The notes beneath the pieces were generated by a model. It was not told where the DNA came from, did no database searches, and was given only the letters and a program-made list of their open reading frames with translations. Positions 14,094-20,138 of a stretch of 20,138 bases of DNA are shown one piece after another. The DNA is from DASWHD01 sp036393335 (GTDB lineage: Bacteria > CG2-30-53-67 > CG2-30-70-394), in NCBI GenBank assembly GCA_036393335.1, contig DASWHD010000136.1:1-20138 (forward strand), written 5' to 3'. The stretch's first letter is position 1, and each line of letters opens with the position of its first letter. The translations under genes and the position numbers were made by a program.

Positions 14094-15251
14094 ATGAGTG
14101 ACACACAGCCAACGGCGCGGCGCGATGGCGTCGGTGAGGTGGCGACACGGTTCGTGGAGCTGTTCACCGCCGACGCGCCCCTGCGCCTGGACTCCGGCGC
14201 CACCCTCGCACCGGTCACCGTCGCCTACGAGACCTATGGTGTCCTGAACGAGGCGCGCAACAATGCGGTGCTGATCTGCCACGCCCTGTCCGGCGACGCC
14301 CACGTCGCCGGGGTCCATGCGGGCAAGGCAAACCGCGGCTGGTGGGACAACTTCGTCGGGCCCGGGCGGCCGATCGACACCGAGCGCCACTTCGTGGTGT
14401 GCAGCAACGTGATCGGTGGGTGCAGCGGCTCCACCGGCCCCGGCTCCATCAACCCGGCGAGCGGCCGGGCCTACGGTCTCGACTTTCCCATGGTCACCAC
14501 CGCCGACATGGTCCGTGCCCAGCGCGCTCTGGTGGACCACCTCGGGATCCGCCGCCTGGCGAGCGTGATCGGCGGCTCGGTGGGGGGCATGCAGGCGTTG
14601 CAGTGGACCCTCGACTATCCGGAGCGGGTGGAGAGCGCGGTGATCATCGCCGCCACCACCCGGCTCTCGGCCCAGAACATCGCCTTCAACGCGGTGAGCC
14701 GCCAGGCGATCATGACCGACCCCGACTTCCACGACGGCAACTACGCCGCGCACGGCGTCGCACCGCACCGCGGCCTGGCGGTGGCGCGGATGATGGCCCA
14801 CATCACCTACCTCTCGGAGGAGGGACTGCAGGACAAGTTCGGCCGCAACCTCCAGGACCGGGAGCGGTTCTCCTACGGCTTCGACCGCGACTTCGCGGTG
14901 GAGAGCTACCTCCACTACCAGGGGTCCAAGTTCGTACAGCGCTTCGACGCCAACGCCTACCTCTACCTCACCAAGGCGATGGACTACTATGACCCCTTCC
15001 CGGACGCGGCGACCGCGGCGCGCATGCTGGCGCCGGTGGAGAGCGACTACCTGGTGTGCTCGTTCTCCAGCGACTGGCGGTTCCACTCGTCGCGCTCGAT
15101 GGAGCTGGTAGAGGTGCTGCTGCGCCACCACAAGCACGTCACCTTCCAGGAGTTCCTTTCGACCCACGGCCACGACTCCTTTCTGCTCGACATCCCGGCG
15201 TACAACGCGACGGTGAAGGCATTTCTCGACCGGCGCGGGGGTGGCCCATGA
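14094..15251 (+). CDS. metX: homoserine O-acyltransferase MetX
   Basis: A 385-residue alpha/beta-hydrolase-fold enzyme that acylates homoserine, the committed step of methionine synthesis. The nucleophile is S162 in GGSVGGMQ; D327 (SSDW) and H360 (THGHDSFLL) complete the triad with spacing close to the characterised MetX enzymes. The ATG at 14094 has GAGGT 5-6 nt upstream; the longer open frame that starts inside the riboswitch is not used. Whether acetyl or succinyl is transferred is not settled by sequence alone; the nearby MetZ-type sulfhydrylase favours succinyl. It is under the SAM-I riboswitch and overlaps metW by 4 bp. Confidence 0.95.
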   Translation: MSDTQPTARRDGVGEVATRFVELFTADAPLRLDSGATLAPVTVAYETYGVLNEARNNAVLICHALSGDAHVAGVHAGKANRGWWDNFVGPGRPIDTERHFVVCSNVIGGCSGSTGPGSINPASGRAYGLDFPMVTTADMVRAQRALVDHLGIRRLASVIGGSVGGMQALQWTLDYPERVESAVIIAATTRLSAQNIAFNAVSRQAIMTDPDFHDGNYAAHGVAPHRGLAVARMMAHITYLSEEGLQDKFGRNLQDRERFSYGFDRDFAVESYLHYQGSKFVQRFDANAYLYLTKAMDYYDPFPDAATAARMLAPVESDYLVCSFSSDWRFHSSRSMELVEVLLRHHKHVTFQEFLSTHGHDSFLLDIPAYNATVKAFLDRRGGGP

Positions 15252-15907
15252 GCGACGCGCGACCCACCGACCGCAGCACCTGCCCCACCGCCGCGGAGCC
15301 CCTCGCCCTGGACCGCCGCCTGCGCAAGGACCAGCGCCACGTCTTCGACCTGATCCCGAACGGAGCGCGGATCCTCGACCTCGGCTGTGGCGACGGCGCC
15401 CTCCTCGCCGCCCTGTGCGACCACCGGGGGGTCCAGGGATACGGGGTGGAGATCGACGGCGACTGCATACTCGCGTGCATCGCCAAGGGACTGGCGGTGG
15501 TCCACGAGGACATCGACGAGGGGCTCGCCGTCCATCCGGAGAACGGCTACGACTACGTGATCCTCTCCCAGACCCTGCAGGCGACCCGCCACCCGCGCCG
15601 CCTGTTGCAGAAGATGGCCAAGGTCGGGCGGGCATCGGTGGTCAGCTTCCCTAACTTCGGCCACTGGCGGATTCGCCTCTCCCTGCTCCTCAAGGGGCGC
15701 ATGCCCAAGAGCCGGGTTTTGCCGTACGAGTGGTATGACACGCCGAACATCCACCTCTGCACTCTCGCCGACTTCGAGGACCTGGTGCGCGCCGAGGGCT
15801 TTACCGTCACGAAGCGCATCCTCCTCGACGAGCACGGCGATCCCCTATGGTCGAGCTGGTACGCCGGCTGGCGCGCCTCGTCCGCGGTCTATCTGCTGGG
15901 GGTTTGA
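15248..15907 (+). CDS. metW: methionine biosynthesis protein MetW
   Basis: A 219-residue methyltransferase-fold protein with motif I ILDLGCGDG (42-50) and the MetW-typical stretches VILSQTLQATRHPRRLL and FPNFGHWRIRLSLL. MetW is regularly encoded with MetX in proteobacteria and is thought to support MetX activity; its own reaction is not established. It starts with ATG inside the metX stop (ATGA overlap), so the two are co-translated under the riboswitch. Segment B begins 29 bp after its stop. Confidence 0.95.
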   Translation: MSDARPTDRSTCPTAAEPLALDRRLRKDQRHVFDLIPNGARILDLGCGDGALLAALCDHRGVQGYGVEIDGDCILACIAKGLAVVHEDIDEGLAVHPENGYDYVILSQTLQATRHPRRLLQKMAKVGRASVVSFPNFGHWRIRLSLLLKGRMPKSRVLPYEWYDTPNIHLCTLADFEDLVRAEGFTVTKRILLDEHGDPLWSSWYAGWRASSAVYLLGV

Positions 15908-15935
15908 GTAGGATCGACTGGCGCGTTGATAAAAG

Positions 15936-16390
15936 TCCCTCTAAGGAAAGCAGGAAGATAAGGAAGGCAGGAGGTGCTGGAGCAGGAAGCGCTGACAGAA
16001 CGGATCATTGGCTGTGCAATTGAGGTTCACCGCGTCTTGGGGCCAGGGTTCGTGGAGGGGATGTACGAAGAGGCCCTCTCGATGGAGATGACGCAGCAGG
16101 GGCTGCGGTATCAGCGCCAACAATGGATCCCGGTGTTTTACCATGGCACCGAAATTGGAAGGCATCGACTCGATCTGCTCGTCGAGGATGAAATCGTGGT
16201 TGAAATCGAGGCGGTGCGGGCATTCGAGGATGTCCACTTCGCCGTCGTCCGTTCCTACCTCAAAGCCATGGGCAAAAAGCATGGGCTGCTTTTCAACTGC
16301 TCGGCTCGCCCTCTGGGGATCCGACGGGTCATCTCTCCTTAAAGGTGCTTTTCTTCCTGCATTCCTCCCTTCCTGCCTTCCTTAGAGGGA
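15936..16390. mobile_element. inverted-repeat-bounded segment B with GxxExxY gene
   Basis: The arms 15936-15957 and 16369-16390 are a 22-bp inverted repeat with one mismatch: TCCCTCTAAGGAA, then A or G, then GCAGGAAG. The purine-rich sequence continues inward on both sides with related units (AAGGAAGGCAGGAGG at the left). The segment is inserted between metW and metZ, which normally could form one operon with metX. Cargo is a single GxxExxY gene of lower GC (32 of 60 bases GC at 16141-16200). That it moved as a unit is inferred from the shared ends with segments A and C. Confidence 0.65.
15974..16342 (+). CDS. GxxExxY protein with altered PD-(D/E)xK motif
   Basis: A 122-residue member of the GxxExxY family, which has a PD-(D/E)xK nuclease-like fold and no settled function; many genomes carry numerous copies. 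The name motif is G25-FV-E28-GM-Y31. The expected catalytic run is RLDLLV (D67) followed by VVEIEAV: E77 is present, but the lysine of the usual E-L-K is E79 here. The later segment reads VVRSYLKAMG where relatives have a Q-L-L-N-Y-L-K pattern, so this copy may be catalytically dead. The start is GTG at 15974; GGAAGG in the left terminal repeat lies 6 nt upstream and can act as the ribosome site. It is co-directional with the met genes. Confidence 0.88.
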   Translation: MLEQEALTERIIGCAIEVHRVLGPGFVEGMYEEALSMEMTQQGLRYQRQQWIPVFYHGTEIGRHRLDLLVEDEIVVEIEAVRAFEDVHFAVVRSYLKAMGKKHGLLFNCSARPLGIRRVISP

Positions 16391-16399
16391 TATCCAACC

Positions 16400-17578
16400 G
16401 TGGCCGACAATCAGCAGCTCCATCCGAAGACCCTCGCCGTGCGGGCCGGGCGGCATGCCACGCCGTTTCGCGAGCACAGCGAGGCCCTGTTCCTGACCTC
16501 CAGCTTCACCTTCGAGAGCGCGGCCCAGGGGGCGGCGATCTTCGCGGGGGAGGAGGCGGGAAACATCTACTCGCGCTTCACCAACCCCACGGTGACTGCC
16601 TTCGAAGAGCGCTACGCCGCACTGGAGGGGGCCGAGGCGGCCCTGGGTGTAGCGAGCGGCATGAACGCCATCTTCACTACCTGCCTGGCGCTGCTCTCCC
16701 AGGGTGACCGGGTGGTGTGCGCGCGCGAGGTGTTCGGCGCCACCTACCTGCTGGTGGACCAGCTCCTGCCGCGGTGGGGGATCGCGACCGCCTTCGTCGA
16801 CCTCGCCGACCTCGACGCCTGGCGCGACGCCCTGCACACCCCCACCAAGCTGTGCCTGGTGGAGACCCCCTCCAACCCGACCCTGGAGGTCGTCGACCTG
16901 GCGGCCCTGGCGGAGATCGCCCACGCCGCCGGCGCGCTGGTGGCGGTGGACAACGCCTTCTGCACCCCGATCCTGCAACGCCCCCTGAGCCTCGGCGCCG
17001 ACCTCACGGTCTCCACCGCCACCAAGTTCATCGACGGCCAGGGGCGGGTCCTGGGCGGGGTGGTCGCCGGCAGCACAGAGCTGGTGCGCGGCACCCTCTT
17101 CCCCTTCGTCCGCACCACCGGGCCCACCCTGTCGGCGTTCAACGCCTGGGTGTTGCTTAAGGGGCTGGAGACCCTGCCGGTGCGCATGGCGGCCCACTGC
17201 GACCACGCGCAGGTGGTGGCGACGTGGCTGGCGGCGCGCGGCGACCTAGATGCGGTCACCTATCCCGGCCTGCCCGATTACCGCTATTACGCGATCGCCC
17301 AGCGGCAGATGGAACGGTCCGGCGCCCTGATCACCTTCGACGCGGGGAGCCGCGACCGGGCCATGGCGATCAACGACCGGCTGCAGCTCTTCTCGCGCAC
17401 CGCCAACCTCGGGGACACCCGGTCGATCGTCACCCACCCGGCCTCCACCACCCACTCGCGCATGGCCCCGGAGGCGCGCCTGCGCGCCGGCGTCACCGAC
17501 GGCCTGCTCCGCCTGGCCATCGGCCTGGAAGACCCCCGCGACCTGATCGCCGACCTGGACCAGGCGCTGGGCGGCTAA
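16400..17578 (+). CDS. metZ: O-succinylhomoserine sulfhydrylase
   Basis: A 392-residue cytosolic PLP enzyme of the Cys/Met metabolism family. It makes homocysteine from an O-acylhomoserine and sulfide. The PLP lysine is K209 in STATKFIDGQGR, the D184-N185 pair (VAVDNAFCTP) holds the pyridine ring, and YSRFTNPT (57-64) binds phosphate. The MetZ rather than MetY type is inferred from length (MetY is about 430) and the MetX-MetW context. The start is GTG at 16400 and the only good ribosome site is GAGGGA at 16385-16390, which is the outer end of segment B's right arm. It completes the pathway begun by metX but now lies 492 bp after metW. Confidence 0.93.
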   Translation: MADNQQLHPKTLAVRAGRHATPFREHSEALFLTSSFTFESAAQGAAIFAGEEAGNIYSRFTNPTVTAFEERYAALEGAEAALGVASGMNAIFTTCLALLSQGDRVVCAREVFGATYLLVDQLLPRWGIATAFVDLADLDAWRDALHTPTKLCLVETPSNPTLEVVDLAALAEIAHAAGALVAVDNAFCTPILQRPLSLGADLTVSTATKFIDGQGRVLGGVVAGSTELVRGTLFPFVRTTGPTLSAFNAWVLLKGLETLPVRMAAHCDHAQVVATWLAARGDLDAVTYPGLPDYRYYAIAQRQMERSGALITFDAGSRDRAMAINDRLQLFSRTANLGDTRSIVTHPASTTHSRMAPEARLRAGVTDGLLRLAIGLEDPRDLIADLDQALGG

Positions 17579-17593
17579 CCCGGGAACTGCCTA

Positions 17594-17626
17594 ACGCAAA
17601 GACGCCAAGGCGCAAAGGTGCAAAGA
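17594..17626. repeat. four imperfect GCAAAG-type direct repeats
   Basis: Four tandem 8-9-nt units (ACGCAAAG, ACGCCAAGG, CGCAAAGG, TGCAAAGA) follow metZ and end directly against the left arm of segment C. Similar runs are, in my recollection, common beside GxxExxY-type accessory genes, but I could not verify that here. Confidence 0.7.
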
Positions 17627-17834
17627 TCTTCATCTAAGGAAGGCAGGAAGGGGAGTCTTATCCAGCGGGTCGAGGTGACAGAGGACCCTGTGCTACAAGA
17701 TGGACGCCTTAGGGATCCCTCTGAGGTTGCAGGAGACTCGGCTAGCACCCGCGGTTCGTGGGCTCGCTTTAGGGAGGTCACCGTAAGCCCATGAGGAAGT
17801 TGCCTATTCTCTGAATACCGGGGAGCCTTACAAC

Positions 17835-18599
17835 ATGTCGAACTCCAAAGTGGTTCTCAGTCTACCGCCAGCGGCCAGGGTTCAGTACGAGAGGAATTAC
17901 ATCACGACGGCCGTATGTGAGTTGAAATTCCCCACGCTACTCGAATACGAGGAAAAGAAACCGATCCCCCTAGCGACTTTGTTGCGTAAGGACTATCCGT
18001 ACTATCAGCCGGAGCGAGGCGTCAATATCGCTCCGGGAGTTGTGGAAAAGGATCTCGTCAAGCACGTGTTCCTTTCGAGGAAGCGTGATTGGGTTGTGTC
18101 GTTCAACTCATCTGCCCTGTCTCTAGAAACTAAGGATTACACTCGGTTCGAGGCCTTTTCTGGGCGATTAAAGAGGCTGATCGAACAGACACAGGAATTC
18201 CTGGATACGGACTTCTTCACGCGGGTGGGCCTTCGCTATATCAATGAGATCCCGATGGAGAAAGACGAGTCTAGCGGAGGGTGGGAAGGTTGGATGCATC
18301 CTGACCTAGTGAAACCCTGGGTAGATGGGACGTACGGAACGGTAGATCGGTTTTTCCAGGAGGTCGGCGGACGTACACATGCCGGGCGGTACATGTTTCG
18401 CCATGGGGTTGGTGGCGCCACAGCCACTGGCGGCCCGATATACATCCTCGACTTTGATTTCTATGAACAGGACGTTGCCGTCGACGATACGTTAAGGCTG
18501 GTTACTGAATTCAACGCCGTAAATTTCCAGTTTTTCTCATGGGCAACTGGACCAAAAGCTATTAGTCGGTTGGGCAAAGCTACTCCAAAGGAGGGTTAG
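17835..18599 (+). CDS. TIGR04255-family protein
   Basis: A 254-residue protein with the pattern of the sporadically distributed TIGR04255 family: a CELKFPTLLEYEE segment near the start (28-40), then FLSRKRDWVVSFNSSALSLE, KDYTRFEAFSGRLKRL and FFTRVGLRYINEI in the middle, and YILDFDFY near 208-215. No catalytic motif, signal peptide or membrane segment is visible, and the family's function is unknown to me. The ATG at 17835 has GGGGAG about 9 nt upstream. It is the first gene of the segment C operon. Patchy distribution plus an adjacent nuclease suggests a role in conflict or defence, which is inference. Confidence 0.8.
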   Translation: MSNSKVVLSLPPAARVQYERNYITTAVCELKFPTLLEYEEKKPIPLATLLRKDYPYYQPERGVNIAPGVVEKDLVKHVFLSRKRDWVVSFNSSALSLETKDYTRFEAFSGRLKRLIEQTQEFLDTDFFTRVGLRYINEIPMEKDESSGGWEGWMHPDLVKPWVDGTYGTVDRFFQEVGGRTHAGRYMFRHGVGGATATGGPIYILDFDFYEQDVAVDDTLRLVTEFNAVNFQFFSWATGPKAISRLGKATPKEG

Positions 18600-18600
18600 C

Positions 18601-19104
18601 ATGTCATCTGCGACCTCTACTACAGGGAAGGGTGCTGTTTTCGGCGGTGCCGACTTGGAGGCTACGCCTTGGATTCCTGGGAAGAACCTGGAAGAGGGTC
18701 CTAGTCAAGAAATGACTGCCGTAGTGTATGGCTCGGAGATAGAGCATTTACTTACCTGGAAAACTGGAGGCGAAGATACGACGACCACGCGTGAGTATTT
18801 CGAGAGTGGGTGGACCTCGATCGGGGTGCGGATGTTTCATATCCCGGTCGAAGACCAGGTGAAGTCTGAGGCGGATGTGGCTGCATCGGAACGCGTGACG
18901 CTCCTTGCAAGAAAGTATGTTTCTGGAACTCTTTCGCCTGAGGCAGATGCCCGGCTTGCGATCGCTACGGAAAGAGTCCGTCGTCTTCTTCCTCGCGTCA
19001 CGGCTGACGATTTTGAGGCGCTTGAATCGATCCTTGAGGATCTGGACTCGATCAATCGAAGGAATGCCGAACGGCGAAAGCGGCTTGGAATCGAACCGTC
19101 GTGA
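18601..19104 (+). CDS. unknown protein between TIGR04255 and HNH genes
   Basis: A 167-residue protein I do not recognise. The first 80 residues are mixed and poor in motifs. The C-terminal half (about 90-160) is charged and helical, including LLARKYVSGTLSPEADARLA and a run of E, D and R residues ending NRRNAERRKRLG. No signal peptide or membrane segment is seen. The ATG lies one base after the preceding stop, with AGGAGG 6-7 nt before it. Its stop overlaps the HNH start (GTGA). The tight coupling on both sides suggests it works with both neighbours, perhaps as a scaffold or regulator. Confidence 0.75.
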   Translation: MSSATSTTGKGAVFGGADLEATPWIPGKNLEEGPSQEMTAVVYGSEIEHLLTWKTGGEDTTTTREYFESGWTSIGVRMFHIPVEDQVKSEADVAASERVTLLARKYVSGTLSPEADARLAIATERVRRLLPRVTADDFEALESILEDLDSINRRNAERRKRLGIEPS

Positions 19105-19724
19105 CGCCGTTCCGTTATCCGAAGAGCCTCCATCAGCGGACGGAAACACCACGCGAGTACCGCCGCTACAAGAGCTACAAGCCCATTCTTCGGCGTGAAT
19201 TCGATCGCCAGTGCGTGTACTGCCGGCTATCGGACGGGATGAAAGGGACCGACTCCTTCGGGATCGATCACTACCGGCCGAAGGCTAGGTTCCCTGAGCT
19301 TTCCGCGACGTATACGAACCTCTTCTACTGTTGTAATGCCTGCAATAGTCGGAAGGGGGACTTTTGGCCCACTCGTGAGCTGGACGAGCTGGGCGTTTTT
19401 GTCCCGAATCCCTGCGATCACGTCATGTGGGACCATCTGCGTTATCGCGAGGCGAGCGTCGAGGCACGAAGCGACGCAGGCGAATTCACGCTCGAGCTTC
19501 TGGACATCAACGATCGAGAGTTCGTCGAGTACCGCGAGATGTTCATCGATGCGATTGGAGCGCTGCAGCGAAGGCGCACTGATCTGCTTACCACAGCCAG
19601 TCGCATCAAGGAGCGCGCCGATCGCGTGGAAGATGGGGACAAAGAATACTCGGACGTAATGAACGATCTTGCGAGAATCGAACGGCACCTCACGCATCTG
19701 GGGGTCGTGACGAGCGACACTTAA
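19101..19724 (+). CDS. HNH endonuclease
   Basis: A 207-residue HNH-family nuclease with a complete motif: zinc pair C38-VY-C41, D56-H57 (GIDHYRP), N73 (YTNLF), and second zinc pair C78-NA-C81 followed by N82-SRK85. The nuclease domain fills about 30-90. The rest is a charged helical C-terminal region (about 115-200) with no recognised domain. The arrangement recalls the HNH effector-type nucleases of defence systems such as Septu PtuB, though identity with that family is not claimed. The start is GTG at 19101, overlapping the previous stop by 4 bp. It ends 85 bp before the right arm of segment C. Confidence 0.87.
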   Translation: MTPFRYPKSLHQRTETPREYRRYKSYKPILRREFDRQCVYCRLSDGMKGTDSFGIDHYRPKARFPELSATYTNLFYCCNACNSRKGDFWPTRELDELGVFVPNPCDHVMWDHLRYREASVEARSDAGEFTLELLDINDREFVEYREMFIDAIGALQRRRTDLLTTASRIKERADRVEDGDKEYSDVMNDLARIERHLTHLGVVTSDT

Positions 19725-19854
19725 CTCGCCTCGACCGGCGCTTTCAAGAACGGTAGGAACGGAGCGCAATGCTCGGTTGGCGTACTCGATCTGTTCCCTT
19801 CCTGCCCTCTTCCTGCATTCCTTAGATGAAGTTGGGGTGCCATAGGGTCGGACC

Positions 19855-20138
19855 ATGGCGATCTACACACGCACCGGAGATGGGGGGGAGACCGGGCTCG
19901 GGGACGGGTCGCGGGTGGGGAAGGGCGGCGTGCGGATCGTCGCCGTGGGGGAGGTGGACGAGCTGAATGCGGCGCTCGGGGTGGCGCGGGCTGCCGGGCT
20001 GCCGGGGGAGGCCGACCGGCTGCTGGAGGTGATCCAGCGCGAGCTGTTCGATCTCGGGGCGGACCTGGCGCGGCCGGTGGTCGACGGGGAGGTGCCAGGT
20101 GGGCGGGCGCCGCTGCGCCTGGACGGCGCCTACGTCGC
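19855..20138 (+). CDS. cob(I)alamin adenosyltransferase (PduO type), 3' end outside window
   Basis: The visible 94 codons run open to the right edge and read MAIYTRTGDGGETGLGDGSR, then a VGEVDELNAALG segment. These are the ATP and cobalamin contact motifs of PduO-type ATP:corrinoid adenosyltransferases, which attach the 5'-deoxyadenosyl group to cob(I)alamin. PduO proteins are usually about 180-190 residues, so roughly half is present. The ATG at 19855 fits the family N-terminus. GC returns to the high genome level here. The right arm of segment C ends 23 bp before the start, so the insertion lies in or close to this gene's promoter or upstream leader. Confidence 0.92.
   Translation, partial: MAIYTRTGDGGETGLGDGSRVGKGGVRIVAVGEVDELNAALGVARAAGLPGEADRLLEVIQRELFDLGADLARPVVDGEVPGGRAPLRLDGAYV

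Larger units (their letters stand above)
17628..19831. mobile_element. inverted-repeat-bounded segment C with three-gene operon
   Basis: The arms 17628-17650 and 19809-19831 are a 23-bp inverted repeat with one mismatch (CTTCATCTAAGGAA, then G or T, then GCAGGAAG). The 2.2-kb interior has clearly lower GC than its surroundings: 29 of 60 at 17881-17940 and 24 of 60 at 18481-18540, against 42 of 60 in metZ at 17221-17280. It holds three co-directional genes in tight array. Positions 17651-17834 before the first gene carry no gene and should contain its promoter. The insertion lies between metZ and the adenosyltransferase gene. Confidence 0.7.

Noticed and set aside
13986..15635. 549-codon minus-strand open frame opposite metX and metW
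   Set aside because: A shadow frame in GC-rich coding DNA: composition is dominated by R, G, H and V, and it has no domain, while metX and metW opposite are unambiguous.
17628..19831. Segment C as a conventional insertion sequence or integron cassette
   Set aside because: No transposase, integrase or attC-like site is seen, and the inverted ends are shared with segments of different cargo; autonomous mobility cannot be claimed.

Overview
The window is a GC-rich chromosomal segment (about 70% GC in sampled coding lines). It looks like a gammaproteobacterium, or at least a proteobacterium: TldD/PmbA, the MetX-MetW-MetZ methionine route, Tpx, KorAB, an OsmC protein and PduO-type adenosyltransferase are all of that style. 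I cannot name the genus. Fused gamma-alpha KorA with KorB would fit a 2-oxoglutarate:ferredoxin oxidoreductase, as found in many autotrophs and microaerophiles.

Layout. 1-5048: two convergent pairs, each an anion transporter plus a double-domain universal stress protein: SLC13/DASS + Usp on the plus strand, SulP + Usp on the minus strand. A perfect 36-bp palindrome lies where they meet. 5312-5976: thiol peroxidase tpx and a bidirectional terminator. 5996-8661: korA-korB (minus strand). 8775-9395: pentapeptide-repeat protein. 9539-9700: an N-terminal stub of moaC, followed by intact tldD-pmbA (9710-12486). 12480-12898: a block of palindromic elements, including a 184-bp element with 20-bp perfect inverted ends and nested concentric stems. 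12899-13318: OsmC-family protein. 13880-17578: methionine operon with a candidate promoter, a well-folding SAM-I riboswitch, metX, metW and metZ. 19855-end: start of a cob(I)alamin adenosyltransferase.

The most unusual feature is a set of three segments, each bounded by inverted copies of the same purine-rich repeat (core CTAAGGAAGGCAGGAAG, inverted at the far end). Segment A (13462-13813) lies upstream of the met promoter and carries no convincing gene, only structured DNA. Segment B (15936-16390) sits between metW and metZ and carries one GxxExxY gene. Segment C (17628-19831) sits after metZ and carries a lower-GC three-gene operon: a TIGR04255-family protein, an unknown protein and an HNH endonuclease. 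The bases just outside the core differ between segments but remain complementary within each pair. I read these as a family of inverted-repeat-bounded cassettes with different cargo, gathered around the methionine genes. That they are mobile is inference.

How the genes fit together: metX and metW overlap and lie behind the riboswitch, so methionine synthesis is probably switched off by S-adenosylmethionine. Segment B now separates metZ from metXW, and its right end supplies the likely metZ ribosome binding site. Segment C has overlapping or touching genes and looks like a self-contained accessory operon, possibly for defence.
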